Of a stretch of DNA of 52,080 nt, positions 43,572 to 51,368 are shown piece by piece. Position 1 is the stretch's first letter. Every line of letters begins with the position of its first letter. The DNA is taken from contig JBBQYA010000006.1 of NCBI GenBank assembly GCA_038209155.1, positions 1 to 52,080 of the forward strand, in the 5' to 3' direction. The notes under the pieces are model-generated. The model did no database searches. It saw nothing but the letters and a program-made list of their open reading frames with translations, and was not told where the DNA came from. Origin of the DNA: JBBQYA01 sp038209155 (GTDB taxonomy: Bacteria > Bacteroidota > Bacteroidia > Sphingobacteriales > Sphingobacteriaceae). The translations under genes were made by a program, and so were the position numbers.

Positions 43572-43750
43572 AAGATTTAATTATTTAGATTTTGCTTTTT
43601 TATTCCTTTTTCTAATTACTCCTTCCTTATTAGAAATAGAATTTTTCAAATCTTTAATCTATAGATTTTTGATAATTGTTCAATAGTGGAATTTTTATTA
43701 AAATTTATTTTTCTTTGATAGAAATAATTTAATCAATGGAATAATAAAAC

Positions 43751-43783
43751 AAAAAAAGCCAAGATTCGCATCTTGGCTTTTTT
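43751..43783. terminator. Bidirectional terminator before the convergent lipoprotein gene
   Basis: A perfect 13-bp stem (43752-43764 with 43771-43783, core GCCAAGA/TCTTGGC) closes a 6-base loop TTCGCA and has A and T runs on either side, so it can act on both strands. It lies 18 bases past the stop of the minus-strand lipoprotein gene. Confidence 0.85.
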
Positions 43784-43800
43784 ATTAAAAAAATTAATTT

Positions 43801-44643
43801 CTATTTTAAAATAATAGTATAAATTATTCCATTTATAGTTACAGTGGCTAAGCTATCGCAAACTCCATTTCCAAAATCTAATAGTCTCATTCTTCTGTTT
43901 TTTGCTATATATTCAATTGAACCACTTACGAAGTTTTTACAATTTAATTCTCTTCTTAAGGGAGTTTTGATGGTTACGTTATACAAATCACCGTTTCTGC
44001 TAGATCCACTTGATGTTCCAGTTATTAAATATACATCATCAATTAATTCTATAGTATTTACTCCTTCGATAAAAATTCTTTGTCGGGTAGAGTTATAAAC
44101 GATAATTCCAAAATTATTTGCTAAAGTTATTGATCCAGCTACATTGATAGAATATACAATATCGCCTTGGGCATTTTTACCTTGATTGGTTATAGTTTTA
44201 TTACCTTCTACTTTATTGTCATTCACATAATAATTATCAAAAGATATGGTTTTTACACTTCCTGTTGCTTTATAAGCTCCAGTGTAGGTAAGAATTATTT
44301 TTCCTCTTCTGCTTCTACCGTCAGCTCCTACACAATTTACAGTTCCGAAATCTACAATCACTTCTCTGGTAGTAGCAATAGTATCTCTCCATATTGTTGC
44401 ACAAGCACTTAAGATTATATTTTCTGAGTTTGATCCTCCATTTTTAAAAGTAGATAGATCACTTGATTGTGCCTGATCTACTATTGTTAAAGCATTATCA
44501 AAAGTATTTTCTGCTAAAGCATTGTCAGTAGAAGTTTCAGTTTCATTGTCAGGAGAAATATTTATTTCGTCTTTTTTACAAGCGTTTAATGTTATACTTA
44601 TTACCGCTACAGAAATAAATATTTTTAAAATAATTGATTTCAT
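43801..44643 (-). CDS. Predicted lipoprotein of unknown function
   Basis: A 280-residue exported protein with lipobox LNACK (Cys about 21) and an acidic Asn/Glu/Thr-rich stretch to about residue 50. The rest is beta-rich, with TTREVIVDFGTVNCVGADGRSRRGKIILTYTG-like strands (a run of conserved-looking aromatic and Gly residues) and paired Cys residues at about 79, 104, 236 and 265. I do not recognise a family. It stands alone between proS and the cystathionine enzyme genes, with its own terminator, and ends in TAG. Confidence 0.72.
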   Translation of the reverse strand: MKSIILKIFISVAVISITLNACKKDEINISPDNETETSTDNALAENTFDNALTIVDQAQSSDLSTFKNGGSNSENIILSACATIWRDTIATTREVIVDFGTVNCVGADGRSRRGKIILTYTGAYKATGSVKTISFDNYYVNDNKVEGNKTITNQGKNAQGDIVYSINVAGSITLANNFGIIVYNSTRQRIFIEGVNTIELIDDVYLITGTSSGSSRNGDLYNVTIKTPLRRELNCKNFVSGSIEYIAKNRRMRLLDFGNGVCDSLATVTINGIIYTIILK

Positions 44644-44759
44644 ATTATTTATATTTTTTGTTTTAATGACCTTTATGTTTTGCCAAGGTTTAATCGACTT
44701 AAATTATTTTATTTAAAAACTTATTTCTATGGTATTCAAGGCTGATGTTGAAATTAAAT

Positions 44760-44767
44760 TACCTTTG
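44760..44767 (+). promoter_or_regulatory. Candidate -7 element upstream of the cystathionine enzyme gene
   Basis: TACCTTTG matches TAnnTTTG, 13 bases ahead of the ATG at 44781. That is close, implying a very short leader. No -33 box was found. Confidence 0.3.
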
Positions 44768-44780
44768 AAAAAAATTAGAA

Positions 44781-45926
44781 ATGAAATTCGGCACTAAGGC
44801 TATTCATGCAGGGCAGCATCCAGACCCGGCAACAGGAGCTATCATGACTCCCATTTATCAAACATCCACTTACGTTCAAGAATCACCGGGAAACCATAAA
44901 GGATATGCATACGCAAGAGGCAAAAATCCAACTAGAACATCATTAGAAGATTGTTTGGCAGCATTAGAAAACGCCAAATACGGACTTTGTTTTTCTAGCG
45001 GTATGGGCGCAATAGATGCAGTCATAAAATTATTAGTTCCGGGAGATGAAGTGATCACAGGAAATGATTTATACGGAGGAAGCTATCGGATGTTCACAAA
45101 AGTTTTTGCTAATTATGGAATCATTTTTCACTTTTTAGATTTAAATAATCAAGCAGAAGTTGAAAAGAAAATTTCGGAAAAAACAAAATTAATTTGGGTA
45201 GAAACACCTACCAATCCAACTATGCAAATAGTTGATATTGAATCATATTCACAACTATCAAAAAAATACAATCTCATTTTTGCGGTGGATAATACTTTTG
45301 CTTCTCCTTACCTGCAAAACCCAATTGATCTAGGTGCAGACATTGTGATGCATTCTGTTACCAAATATATTGGAGGTCATTCAGATCTGATTATGGGTGC
45401 TTTAATGGTGAATGATGATGATATTTATAAAAAATTAGCATTTATTCATAATTCGTGTGGTGCTACTCCTGGTCCAATGGATAGTTTTCTAGCATTGCGA
45501 GGTGTCAAAACTCTTCATTTAAGAATGAGAGCTCATTGCGAGAATGGAAAAGCAGTCGCCAATTATTTAAAACAACACCCGAAAGTGGATAAAATATATT
45601 GGCCAGGATTTGAATCTCATCCTAATCATAGCATTGCAAAGGCTCAAATGAAAGATTTTGGTGGAATGATTTCTTTTTCTATCAAAAATGCAACACTAGA
45701 ACAAACATTTAAATTAGCTTCTTCTTTCCATGTATTTTCATTAGCAGAATCGTTAGGAGGAGTAGAATCTTTGATAAATCATCCAGCCACTATGACTCAT
45801 GCAAGTATTCCAGAAAAAGAAAGAAATGCAGCTGGGGTAACGGATTCTTTATTAAGATTGAGCGTAGGAGTGGAGGATATCGAAGATTTATTGGAAGATT
45901 TGAAACAAGCTTTGGATAAAATTTAA
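44781..45926 (+). CDS. Cys/Met metabolism PLP enzyme (cystathionine gamma-synthase or lyase)
   Basis: Trans-sulfuration enzyme of 381 residues. It has the family N-terminus FGTKAIHAGQHPDP and PIYQTSTYVQ, the phosphate-binding YARGKNPTRTSLE, SSGMGAIDA, VETPTNPT, DNTFASPYLQNP and the PLP Lys in HSVTKYIGGHSD (residues about 193-204). The C-terminus carries SLGGVESLINHPATMTHA and RLSVGVEDIEDL. Gamma-synthase and gamma-lyase/beta-lyase activities cannot be separated by eye. A TIGR02757 gene begins within about 9 bases of its stop. Confidence 0.88.
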   Translation: MKFGTKAIHAGQHPDPATGAIMTPIYQTSTYVQESPGNHKGYAYARGKNPTRTSLEDCLAALENAKYGLCFSSGMGAIDAVIKLLVPGDEVITGNDLYGGSYRMFTKVFANYGIIFHFLDLNNQAEVEKKISEKTKLIWVETPTNPTMQIVDIESYSQLSKKYNLIFAVDNTFASPYLQNPIDLGADIVMHSVTKYIGGHSDLIMGALMVNDDDIYKKLAFIHNSCGATPGPMDSFLALRGVKTLHLRMRAHCENGKAVANYLKQHPKVDKIYWPGFESHPNHSIAKAQMKDFGGMISFSIKNATLEQTFKLASSFHVFSLAESLGGVESLINHPATMTHASIPEKERNAAGVTDSLLRLSVGVEDIEDLLEDLKQALDKI

Positions 45927-45934
45927 TTAAATCA

Positions 45935-46714
45935 ATTATTTTAAACCTCAAAGACTTTTTAGATCAGAAATCGGAGCAATACAATCATCCGAAATTCATA
46001 GCAAACGATCCGATTTGTATTCCGCATTTATTTTCCAAAAAGCAAGACATAGAAATTATGGCTTTTTGGTCTTCCATGTTGGCTTGGGGTCAGCGTGTTA
46101 CGATTATAAATAAATGCAAAGAATTAATTAATCTGATGGATAATTCGCCTTATGATTTTATTTTGAATCATCAGGAAAAAGATTTAAAAAGATTTTTGAA
46201 TTTTAAACATCGAACATTCAATGCTACGGATACTTTATATTTCATCCATTTTTTCAGCAATCATTATTCAAAAAATGAAAGTTTAGAAAGTGCTTTTTTA
46301 CCAAAAAATGATTTAATCTATAATTCAAGAGAACCGATTGAAAATCAATTAAACTTTTTCCAAAACTATTTTTTTTCCTTACCCGACTTTCCTCATAGAA
46401 CCAGAAAACATGTAAGTTCTCCTATGAACAAATCGACTTGTAAAAGATTAAATATGTTTTTACGATGGATGGTCAGGAAAGATAATAAAGGTGTAGATTT
46501 TGGAATCTGGAACCATGTTTTTCAAAAGGATTTAATTTGTCCTTTAGATTTACATGTGGAACGTGTAAGCCGTAAATTGGGACTTATAACCAGAAAGCAA
46601 TGTGATTGGCAAACAGCAATTGAACTTACCCAAAACTTAAGAAATCTAGATATAGACGATCCTGTAAAATATGATTTCGCTTTATTCAGCTTAGGTATTG
46701 ACGAAAAGTTTTAA
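45935..46714 (+). CDS. TIGR02757 family protein; no standard start codon
   Basis: The first ATG (46058) would give 218 residues starting MAFWSSMLAWGQR. However, the open frame continues upstream to a TAA at 45917-45919, and the 41 codons before the ATG read as family-like sequence (LKDFLDQKSEQYN, then NDPICIPHLFSKKQDIEI). No ATG, GTG or TTG exists there; ATT at 45935 or 45938 are the nearest candidate starts. The C-terminal part has CPLDLHVERVSRKLGL and the DDPVKYDFALFSLG ending. Function unknown. Translational coupling to the preceding gene is possible. Confidence 0.78.
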   Translation: MILNLKDFLDQKSEQYNHPKFIANDPICIPHLFSKKQDIEIMAFWSSMLAWGQRVTIINKCKELINLMDNSPYDFILNHQEKDLKRFLNFKHRTFNATDTLYFIHFFSNHYSKNESLESAFLPKNDLIYNSREPIENQLNFFQNYFFSLPDFPHRTRKHVSSPMNKSTCKRLNMFLRWMVRKDNKGVDFGIWNHVFQKDLICPLDLHVERVSRKLGLITRKQCDWQTAIELTQNLRNLDIDDPVKYDFALFSLGIDEKF

Positions 46715-46756
46715 AACAAACAAAGCTCTTGAGTTTAAGAGCTTTGTTTGTTTTTT
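46714..46756 (+). terminator. Strong terminator after the TIGR02757 gene
   Basis: A perfect 17-bp stem (46714-46730 with 46737-46753, core AAAGCTCTT/AAGAGCTTT) with a 6-base loop begins at the last base of the stop codon and is followed by T residues. It also lies 15 bases past the stop of the convergent oxidase gene and may act both ways. Confidence 0.88.
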
Positions 46757-46771
46757 AATAAAATCACAAAA

Positions 46772-47278
46772 TCATTTTTCAATTTTAATAATTCCGTGCT
46801 TGCCTAAATCAGCTTTTGTACCGGTTACGAACGCTTTTGCCATTTGATATAACTGAACCATTTTGAAACTGCTAGCATCCCAGTATTCTACTGAGTTCAA
46901 TTCTACTTTTATTAAAGACAAATCTGGATCGTCTATTCCTTTTGGAAACCAAACTTTTAAAATTGGATTCCATAGAGTTTGAATTAAAGTTTTGTCGGTA
47001 ATTACATTTGCATATCCTTTAATTGCATAATAGGTTGAGTTTCGTTCGTCGGTATAACTAAGACTTACCATCGGATTACTTTTAATATCAAATGATTTCT
47101 CTGAACTTTCATTAGAAAAAAACCATAAAGAACCATCAGCATCCATTTGCGAAGTACTCATGGGTCTGCTATGCATCATTCCATCGGCGTGTAAAGTTGT
47201 AAACATGCAAATTCGTAAGGATTCAATAACGGTTTTTATTTTTGCTAAATTCTCGGTATTATTTATTTCGGTTTTCAT
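46772..47278 (-). CDS. Pyridoxamine 5'-phosphate oxidase-family (general stress protein 26-like)
   Basis: A 168-residue flavin-binding split-barrel protein. MFTTLHADGMMHSRPMSTSQMDADGSLWFFSNESSEK-type pattern (shown in part: SRPMSTSQ and LWFFSNESSEK) matches the general-stress FMN-binding group, followed by VSLSYTDERNSTYYAIKGYANV and VWFPKGIDDPDLSLIKV. It probably binds FMN or F420-like cofactors; substrate is unknown. It is unlikely to be the true PdxH, which is longer and has a different active-site set. Confidence 0.85.
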   Translation of the reverse strand: MKTEINNTENLAKIKTVIESLRICMFTTLHADGMMHSRPMSTSQMDADGSLWFFSNESSEKSFDIKSNPMVSLSYTDERNSTYYAIKGYANVITDKTLIQTLWNPILKVWFPKGIDDPDLSLIKVELNSVEYWDASSFKMVQLYQMAKAFVTGTKADLGKHGIIKIEK

Positions 47279-47418
47279 AAAATTTTTTTTAAGAAAAACA
47301 GCAAAATAAATGCCCTTATAAAAACGTACTTAATTCAGTTCTAAATCATTTATCTAATTTAATTTTGGGAAATATTGGAGAATTTGGTCTACACAATAGT
47401 TAAATGCCATTTTTATTT

Positions 47419-49251
47419 TTAAATAATTCCAAACAATGATTTTCCTTTTGCACCTAAAGAATCTGTAAATAATTCAGCATTTTGATCTTTTATTAATGCT
47501 GGTGCATGATGAGTTTTAGTTCTTGCATCTATTATTAATGAACCTCTGCATCCCCAATGTTTATTTTCTATAAAAGCACCAATTCCATGAATATCATGAG
47601 AAGGATTGCTTTTGGTAAAAGTAACCCAAACAAAATTATTAGTACTAGCTGCTGTGAAGTCCGCATCATCACACAAAACAATTAATGGAATGGTTTCAGA
47701 TAAATTTAATGGAATGCTTAATTCTAATTGTCGAATTAAATTTTGTGTTTCTATTGCATTAATAAATGGATCTGCTTTTAAAATTAAAACTCCATTCATT
47801 GCCATTTTTGCTAGGTGAATAGAATTTGGAAAAGTAATTCCAGTAGGAATATTTTCTGCAAGCTTACGAATAGGTTTTCCAACAGCAGCTATTGCAACTT
47901 TTGATCCTGCATTAATATCTGTTCCAGAATAATCTAAAGTATCAATGGTAGTTTTTGTATAAAAATGCAAATCTCTAGTAAGATCAATTCGCTCTAGCAT
48001 GTGGCTAAAGAATGATTTTACCTCTGATGTTTTTAAATTTGCATTATCTTCTTTTGCACAAATAAATAAATACTTGGCTAGACTTAACTGACTTTTACCC
48101 AAAATATGATTGGCTAAAGTCAATAATTCCTGAGGTCTTTTTGTTTCTAAATAAGGTGTATATCGCTCGCTACCAATTGCAAATAATAGTGGGTGAACTC
48201 CGGCAGCATCTACTGCATTTACCTCATGCAATCCTGGTATTTCTTTTGGAATTGCAGCTCCAGTTATATCATGAATTAAGGCACCAAAACTAGTATCTTC
48301 TTGCGGAGGTCTGCCAACAACTGTAAAAGACCAAATCGGATTTTTTCTATGATAAACGTTTTTTACTTTTAATAATGGAAAATCATGTTTTAAACTATAA
48401 TAACCTAAATGATCGCCAAATGGGCCTTCCGGTTTATTTGCTCCAGGAGAAACGGTTCCTGTGATAATAAAATCTGCATCTGTTGAAATACAAAACCCAT
48501 CTTGATCATAAAAATATCTAAACCTCCTTTTTCCTAAAGCTCCTGCAAAAGTCATTTCAGAAAGTCCCTCTGGCAGTGGCATTACCGCGGCTAAAGGATG
48601 TGAGGGTGGACCTCCCACAAAAATACTTACTTTTAAATCTTCGCCTTTTTTATTCGATTTTGTTTGGTGAACTCCAATCCCTCTATGTAATTGATAATGT
48701 AAACCAATTTCTTCATCCTTATGGTATTCATTTCCATTAAGTTGTATTCTGTACATTCCTAAATTAGCGCTCATAATACCGGGCGCGTCCACATCTTCTG
48801 TATACACTTGAGGCATTGTTACAAATGCTCCGCCATCCATTGGCCAATTAATAATCATCGGAATTTCACTCAATTTAATTTTTGTAAATGAGGAAGTAGA
48901 CCCAGATTTCATAGGCAATGCAGAGAGCGCAGCCATAGCAGAAGTTGCATATTTGAATGGATTTTTCAATGCTGCCATTGGATTGTTTTTTAGTTCAACC
49001 AATTGTTTTACAGCGTCTAAAGAATCTCTAAACATAAACTTTGAACGTTCCAAAGTTCCAAACAAATTAGAAACTGCTGGGAATTTTGAACCTTTTATAT
49101 TTTCAAACAATAATGCTGGACCTTCCTTTTCATACACACGTTGATGAATGGACGACATTACTAAATTTGGATCAACCTCTTCTTTTATTCTAATTAAATG
49201 ACCGTTTTTTTCAAGATCAGCAACACAGGCCGATAAATTTTGATATCCCAT
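47419..49251 (-). CDS. UbiD-family decarboxylase
   Basis: Prenylated-FMN-dependent aromatic acid decarboxylase of 610 residues. It has the family stretches LLFENIKGSKFPAVSNLFG, FVGGPPSHPLAAVMPLPEGLSEM, VSPGANKPEGPFGDHLGYYSL (catalytic Glu/Asp region) and DAAGVHPLLFAIGSERYTPY. In Bacteroidota this family is usually assigned to menaquinone synthesis, which agrees with the NDH-2 gene, but the specific substrate is inferred. The UbiX-type flavin prenyltransferase is not in view. Confidence 0.88.
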   Translation of the reverse strand: MGYQNLSACVADLEKNGHLIRIKEEVDPNLVMSSIHQRVYEKEGPALLFENIKGSKFPAVSNLFGTLERSKFMFRDSLDAVKQLVELKNNPMAALKNPFKYATSAMAALSALPMKSGSTSSFTKIKLSEIPMIINWPMDGGAFVTMPQVYTEDVDAPGIMSANLGMYRIQLNGNEYHKDEEIGLHYQLHRGIGVHQTKSNKKGEDLKVSIFVGGPPSHPLAAVMPLPEGLSEMTFAGALGKRRFRYFYDQDGFCISTDADFIITGTVSPGANKPEGPFGDHLGYYSLKHDFPLLKVKNVYHRKNPIWSFTVVGRPPQEDTSFGALIHDITGAAIPKEIPGLHEVNAVDAAGVHPLLFAIGSERYTPYLETKRPQELLTLANHILGKSQLSLAKYLFICAKEDNANLKTSEVKSFFSHMLERIDLTRDLHFYTKTTIDTLDYSGTDINAGSKVAIAAVGKPIRKLAENIPTGITFPNSIHLAKMAMNGVLILKADPFINAIETQNLIRQLELSIPLNLSETIPLIVLCDDADFTAASTNNFVWVTFTKSNPSHDIHGIGAFIENKHWGCRGSLIIDARTKTHHAPALIKDQNAELFTDSLGAKGKSLFGII

Positions 49252-49380
49252 TGAACAATAAAGAAAGAAAATATAGTTTTAGTTTGATCAAAGTATTAAT
49301 TTTATCCATTGATATGATAATTATTTGAAATAAATTGAAACAACCTTAAATCCATTATTTAGCCTAAAACATCTTAAAAC

Positions 49381-49692
49381 ATGAAAAACTTAATTTCAAT
49401 TCTAATCCTTATCTTCTTCTCATTTAATAGTTTAAAAGCACAAAGTGTAGGACAAGAAAGTAAAACCCTAACAACTAAATCTGATTCGAAAACTACAACT
49501 AATAAACCACAAGAAAAAAGTAAAGCTAATCCCAAACCAATAGTAAAAGCGAAAACAAATAGCGCTATAATCCCTTTGAAAGCAGATGGTACGCCTGATA
49601 AAAGATATAAAAAGAATTCTACAACTGGGCCATTGAAAAAAGATGGAACTAAAGATATGCGATATAAAGCAAATCAAAAGTCCAGTAAATAA
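49381..49692 (+). CDS. Small exported protein with two DGTxDxRYK repeats
   Basis: A 103-residue basic protein with a signal peptide (residues 1-20, ending in LKAQS). A Lys/Thr-rich linker leads to two copies of a 20-residue repeat: IPLKADGTPDKRYKKN and GPLKKDGTKDMRYKAN. The same DGTPDxRYK motif occurs in other short exported Bacteroidota proteins as I recall them. Function unknown. It stands alone between ubiD and the M20 peptidase. Confidence 0.75.
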   Translation: MKNLISILILIFFSFNSLKAQSVGQESKTLTTKSDSKTTTNKPQEKSKANPKPIVKAKTNSAIIPLKADGTPDKRYKKNSTTGPLKKDGTKDMRYKANQKSSK

Positions 49693-49748
49693 AATACTGC
49701 TTACCTCTCAATAAATATATAGAACAAAATCTCTTTCAACAATTAATT

Positions 49749-49756
49749 TATATTTG
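49749..49756 (+). promoter_or_regulatory. Candidate -7 element upstream of the M20 peptidase
   Basis: TATATTTG matches TAnnTTTG, 22 bases ahead of the ATG. No -33 box at the right spacing. Confidence 0.3.
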
Positions 49757-49778
49757 AATTCTAATTTTTAAAACCTAC

Positions 49779-51149
49779 ATGCAAGAAATAAATTCGTACA
49801 TCGAACAAAACAAACAAAGATTTTTAGATGAACTTTTGGAATTACTCAGATTTCCATCGGTAAGTGCAGACCCAAAATACAGTGGTGATGTGCGTAAAAC
49901 AGCAGAATATTTAAAAGCAAAGTTAGAAAAAGCTGGTGCTGATAAAGTTGAACTTTGCGAAACTGCTGGATATCCTATATTATATGGTGAAAAAATAATT
50001 GATTCGGGCTTACCAACTGTTTTGGTTTATGGTCATTACGACGTTCAACCAGCAGATCCTTTGGAATTGTGGGATTCTCCGCCATTTGAACCAATTATTA
50101 AGAATGAGAAAATATATGCTCGTGGAGCTTGCGATGATAAAGGTCAAATGTATATGCACCTAAAATCATTCGAAGCAATGATGAAAACAAATACTCTTAC
50201 TTGCAATGTGAAGTTTATGATAGAAGGGGAAGAAGAAGTTGGAAGTAGTAATTTGGGAATATTTGTAAAAGCAAATAAAGAAAAATTAAAAGCAGATGTG
50301 GTTTTGATTTCTGATACCAGCATGATTGCAAATGATGTTCCTTCTATTAATAATGGATTACGTGGTTTAAGTTATGTAGAAGTAGAAGTTATTGGTCCAA
50401 ATAAGGATTTGCATTCGGGTGTTTATGGTGGAGCAGTTGGCAATCCAGCAAATATTCTTTGTGAGATGATTGCATCTTTGAAAGATAAAAACAACCATAT
50501 TACTATTCCTGGTTTTTATGATGATGTAGAAGTTATTTCTGATGTAGATAGAGCCGAAATGGCAAAGGCTCCTTTCAGTGTAGAAGAATACAAAAAAGAT
50601 TTAAATGTAGGCGATGTTCATGGAGAAAAGGGATACAGCGTATTGGAACAAACAACTATTCGACCGACATTAGAAGTAAATGGTATTTGGGGAGGATATA
50701 TTGGCGAAGGAGCTAAAACGGTTTTGCCATCCAAAGCAAATGCAAAAATCTCCATGCGATTAGTACCAAACCAAAAATCTGCAAAAATCACTGAACTATT
50801 TAAAAACTATTTTGAATCCATAGCTCCAGTTTCTGTGAAAGTGAAAGTAACGCCGCATCACGGAGGCGAAGCTGCGGTAACGCCAACTGACTCTGTTGCT
50901 TTCCAAGCTGCGAGCAAGGCAATGGAAACTACGTTTGGAAAAAAACCTATTCCACAGCGGGGTGGTGGCAGTATTCCTATTGTCGCATTATTTGAGGCAG
51001 AATTAGGAATAAAAACGGTGTTATTTGGTTTTGGGTTAGATTCAGATTCTATCCATTCGCCCAATGAGCATTATGGTTTGTTCAATTATTATAAAGGAAT
51101 AGAAACCATTCCATTATTTTTCAAAAACTATTCAGAAATGAGTAAATAG
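49779..51149 (+). CDS. M20-family dipeptidase / metallopeptidase
   Basis: A 456-residue zinc peptidase of the M20/M25/M40 family. The first metal-binding block is VYGHYDVQPADPLELWDSPPFEP, with GACDDKGQ giving the bridging Asp; EGEEEVGS carries the catalytic Glu and its neighbour. The dimerisation domain has DLHSGVYGGAVGNPAN, and RGGGSIP and HSPNEHY supply the last ligands. Cytosolic dipeptide hydrolysis is most likely, but related enzymes act on acylated amino acids. The gene ends in TAG and is followed by a terminator. Confidence 0.9.
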   Translation: MQEINSYIEQNKQRFLDELLELLRFPSVSADPKYSGDVRKTAEYLKAKLEKAGADKVELCETAGYPILYGEKIIDSGLPTVLVYGHYDVQPADPLELWDSPPFEPIIKNEKIYARGACDDKGQMYMHLKSFEAMMKTNTLTCNVKFMIEGEEEVGSSNLGIFVKANKEKLKADVVLISDTSMIANDVPSINNGLRGLSYVEVEVIGPNKDLHSGVYGGAVGNPANILCEMIASLKDKNNHITIPGFYDDVEVISDVDRAEMAKAPFSVEEYKKDLNVGDVHGEKGYSVLEQTTIRPTLEVNGIWGGYIGEGAKTVLPSKANAKISMRLVPNQKSAKITELFKNYFESIAPVSVKVKVTPHHGGEAAVTPTDSVAFQAASKAMETTFGKKPIPQRGGGSIPIVALFEAELGIKTVLFGFGLDSDSIHSPNEHYGLFNYYKGIETIPLFFKNYSEMSK

Positions 51150-51176
51150 AATTTTAAAGTTTTAAGAATTAATAAG

Positions 51177-51208
51177 AAATGCTGGCTAGAAAATAGCTGG
51201 CATTTTTT
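51177..51208 (+). terminator. Terminator after the M20 peptidase gene
   Basis: A 12-bp stem (51177-51188 with 51194-51205, two G-T wobbles) around GAAAA is followed by a T run. It lies 27 bases past the stop codon. The remaining sequence to 51368 is AT-rich with nothing else I can identify. Confidence 0.75.
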
Positions 51209-51368
51209 ATTTCAATTAGTTTGAAACTATAAGGCTTAAAATGTTTGGTTCAATTTCTGTTTTACTTAGATACTTTTTGGAAATTTAAGTTTAATTAGAT
51301 TTAAACAGACGAAATTAGTTCATCATTCAAAATTATTTTGCATTAAAAGCTATTTATAAATTTATAAA

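Noticed and set aside
43609..43636. 8-bp hairpin TTTCTAAT/ATTAGAAA after the unknown gene downstream of proS
   Set aside because: The stem has a single G-C pair, a 12-base loop and no adjoining T run, so it is unlikely to terminate; the strong hairpin at 43751 serves this gap.
43661..43680. 12-base palindrome AATCTATAGATT as an operator
   Set aside because: A single AT-rich palindrome with no neighbouring regulator gene is expected by chance at this base composition.
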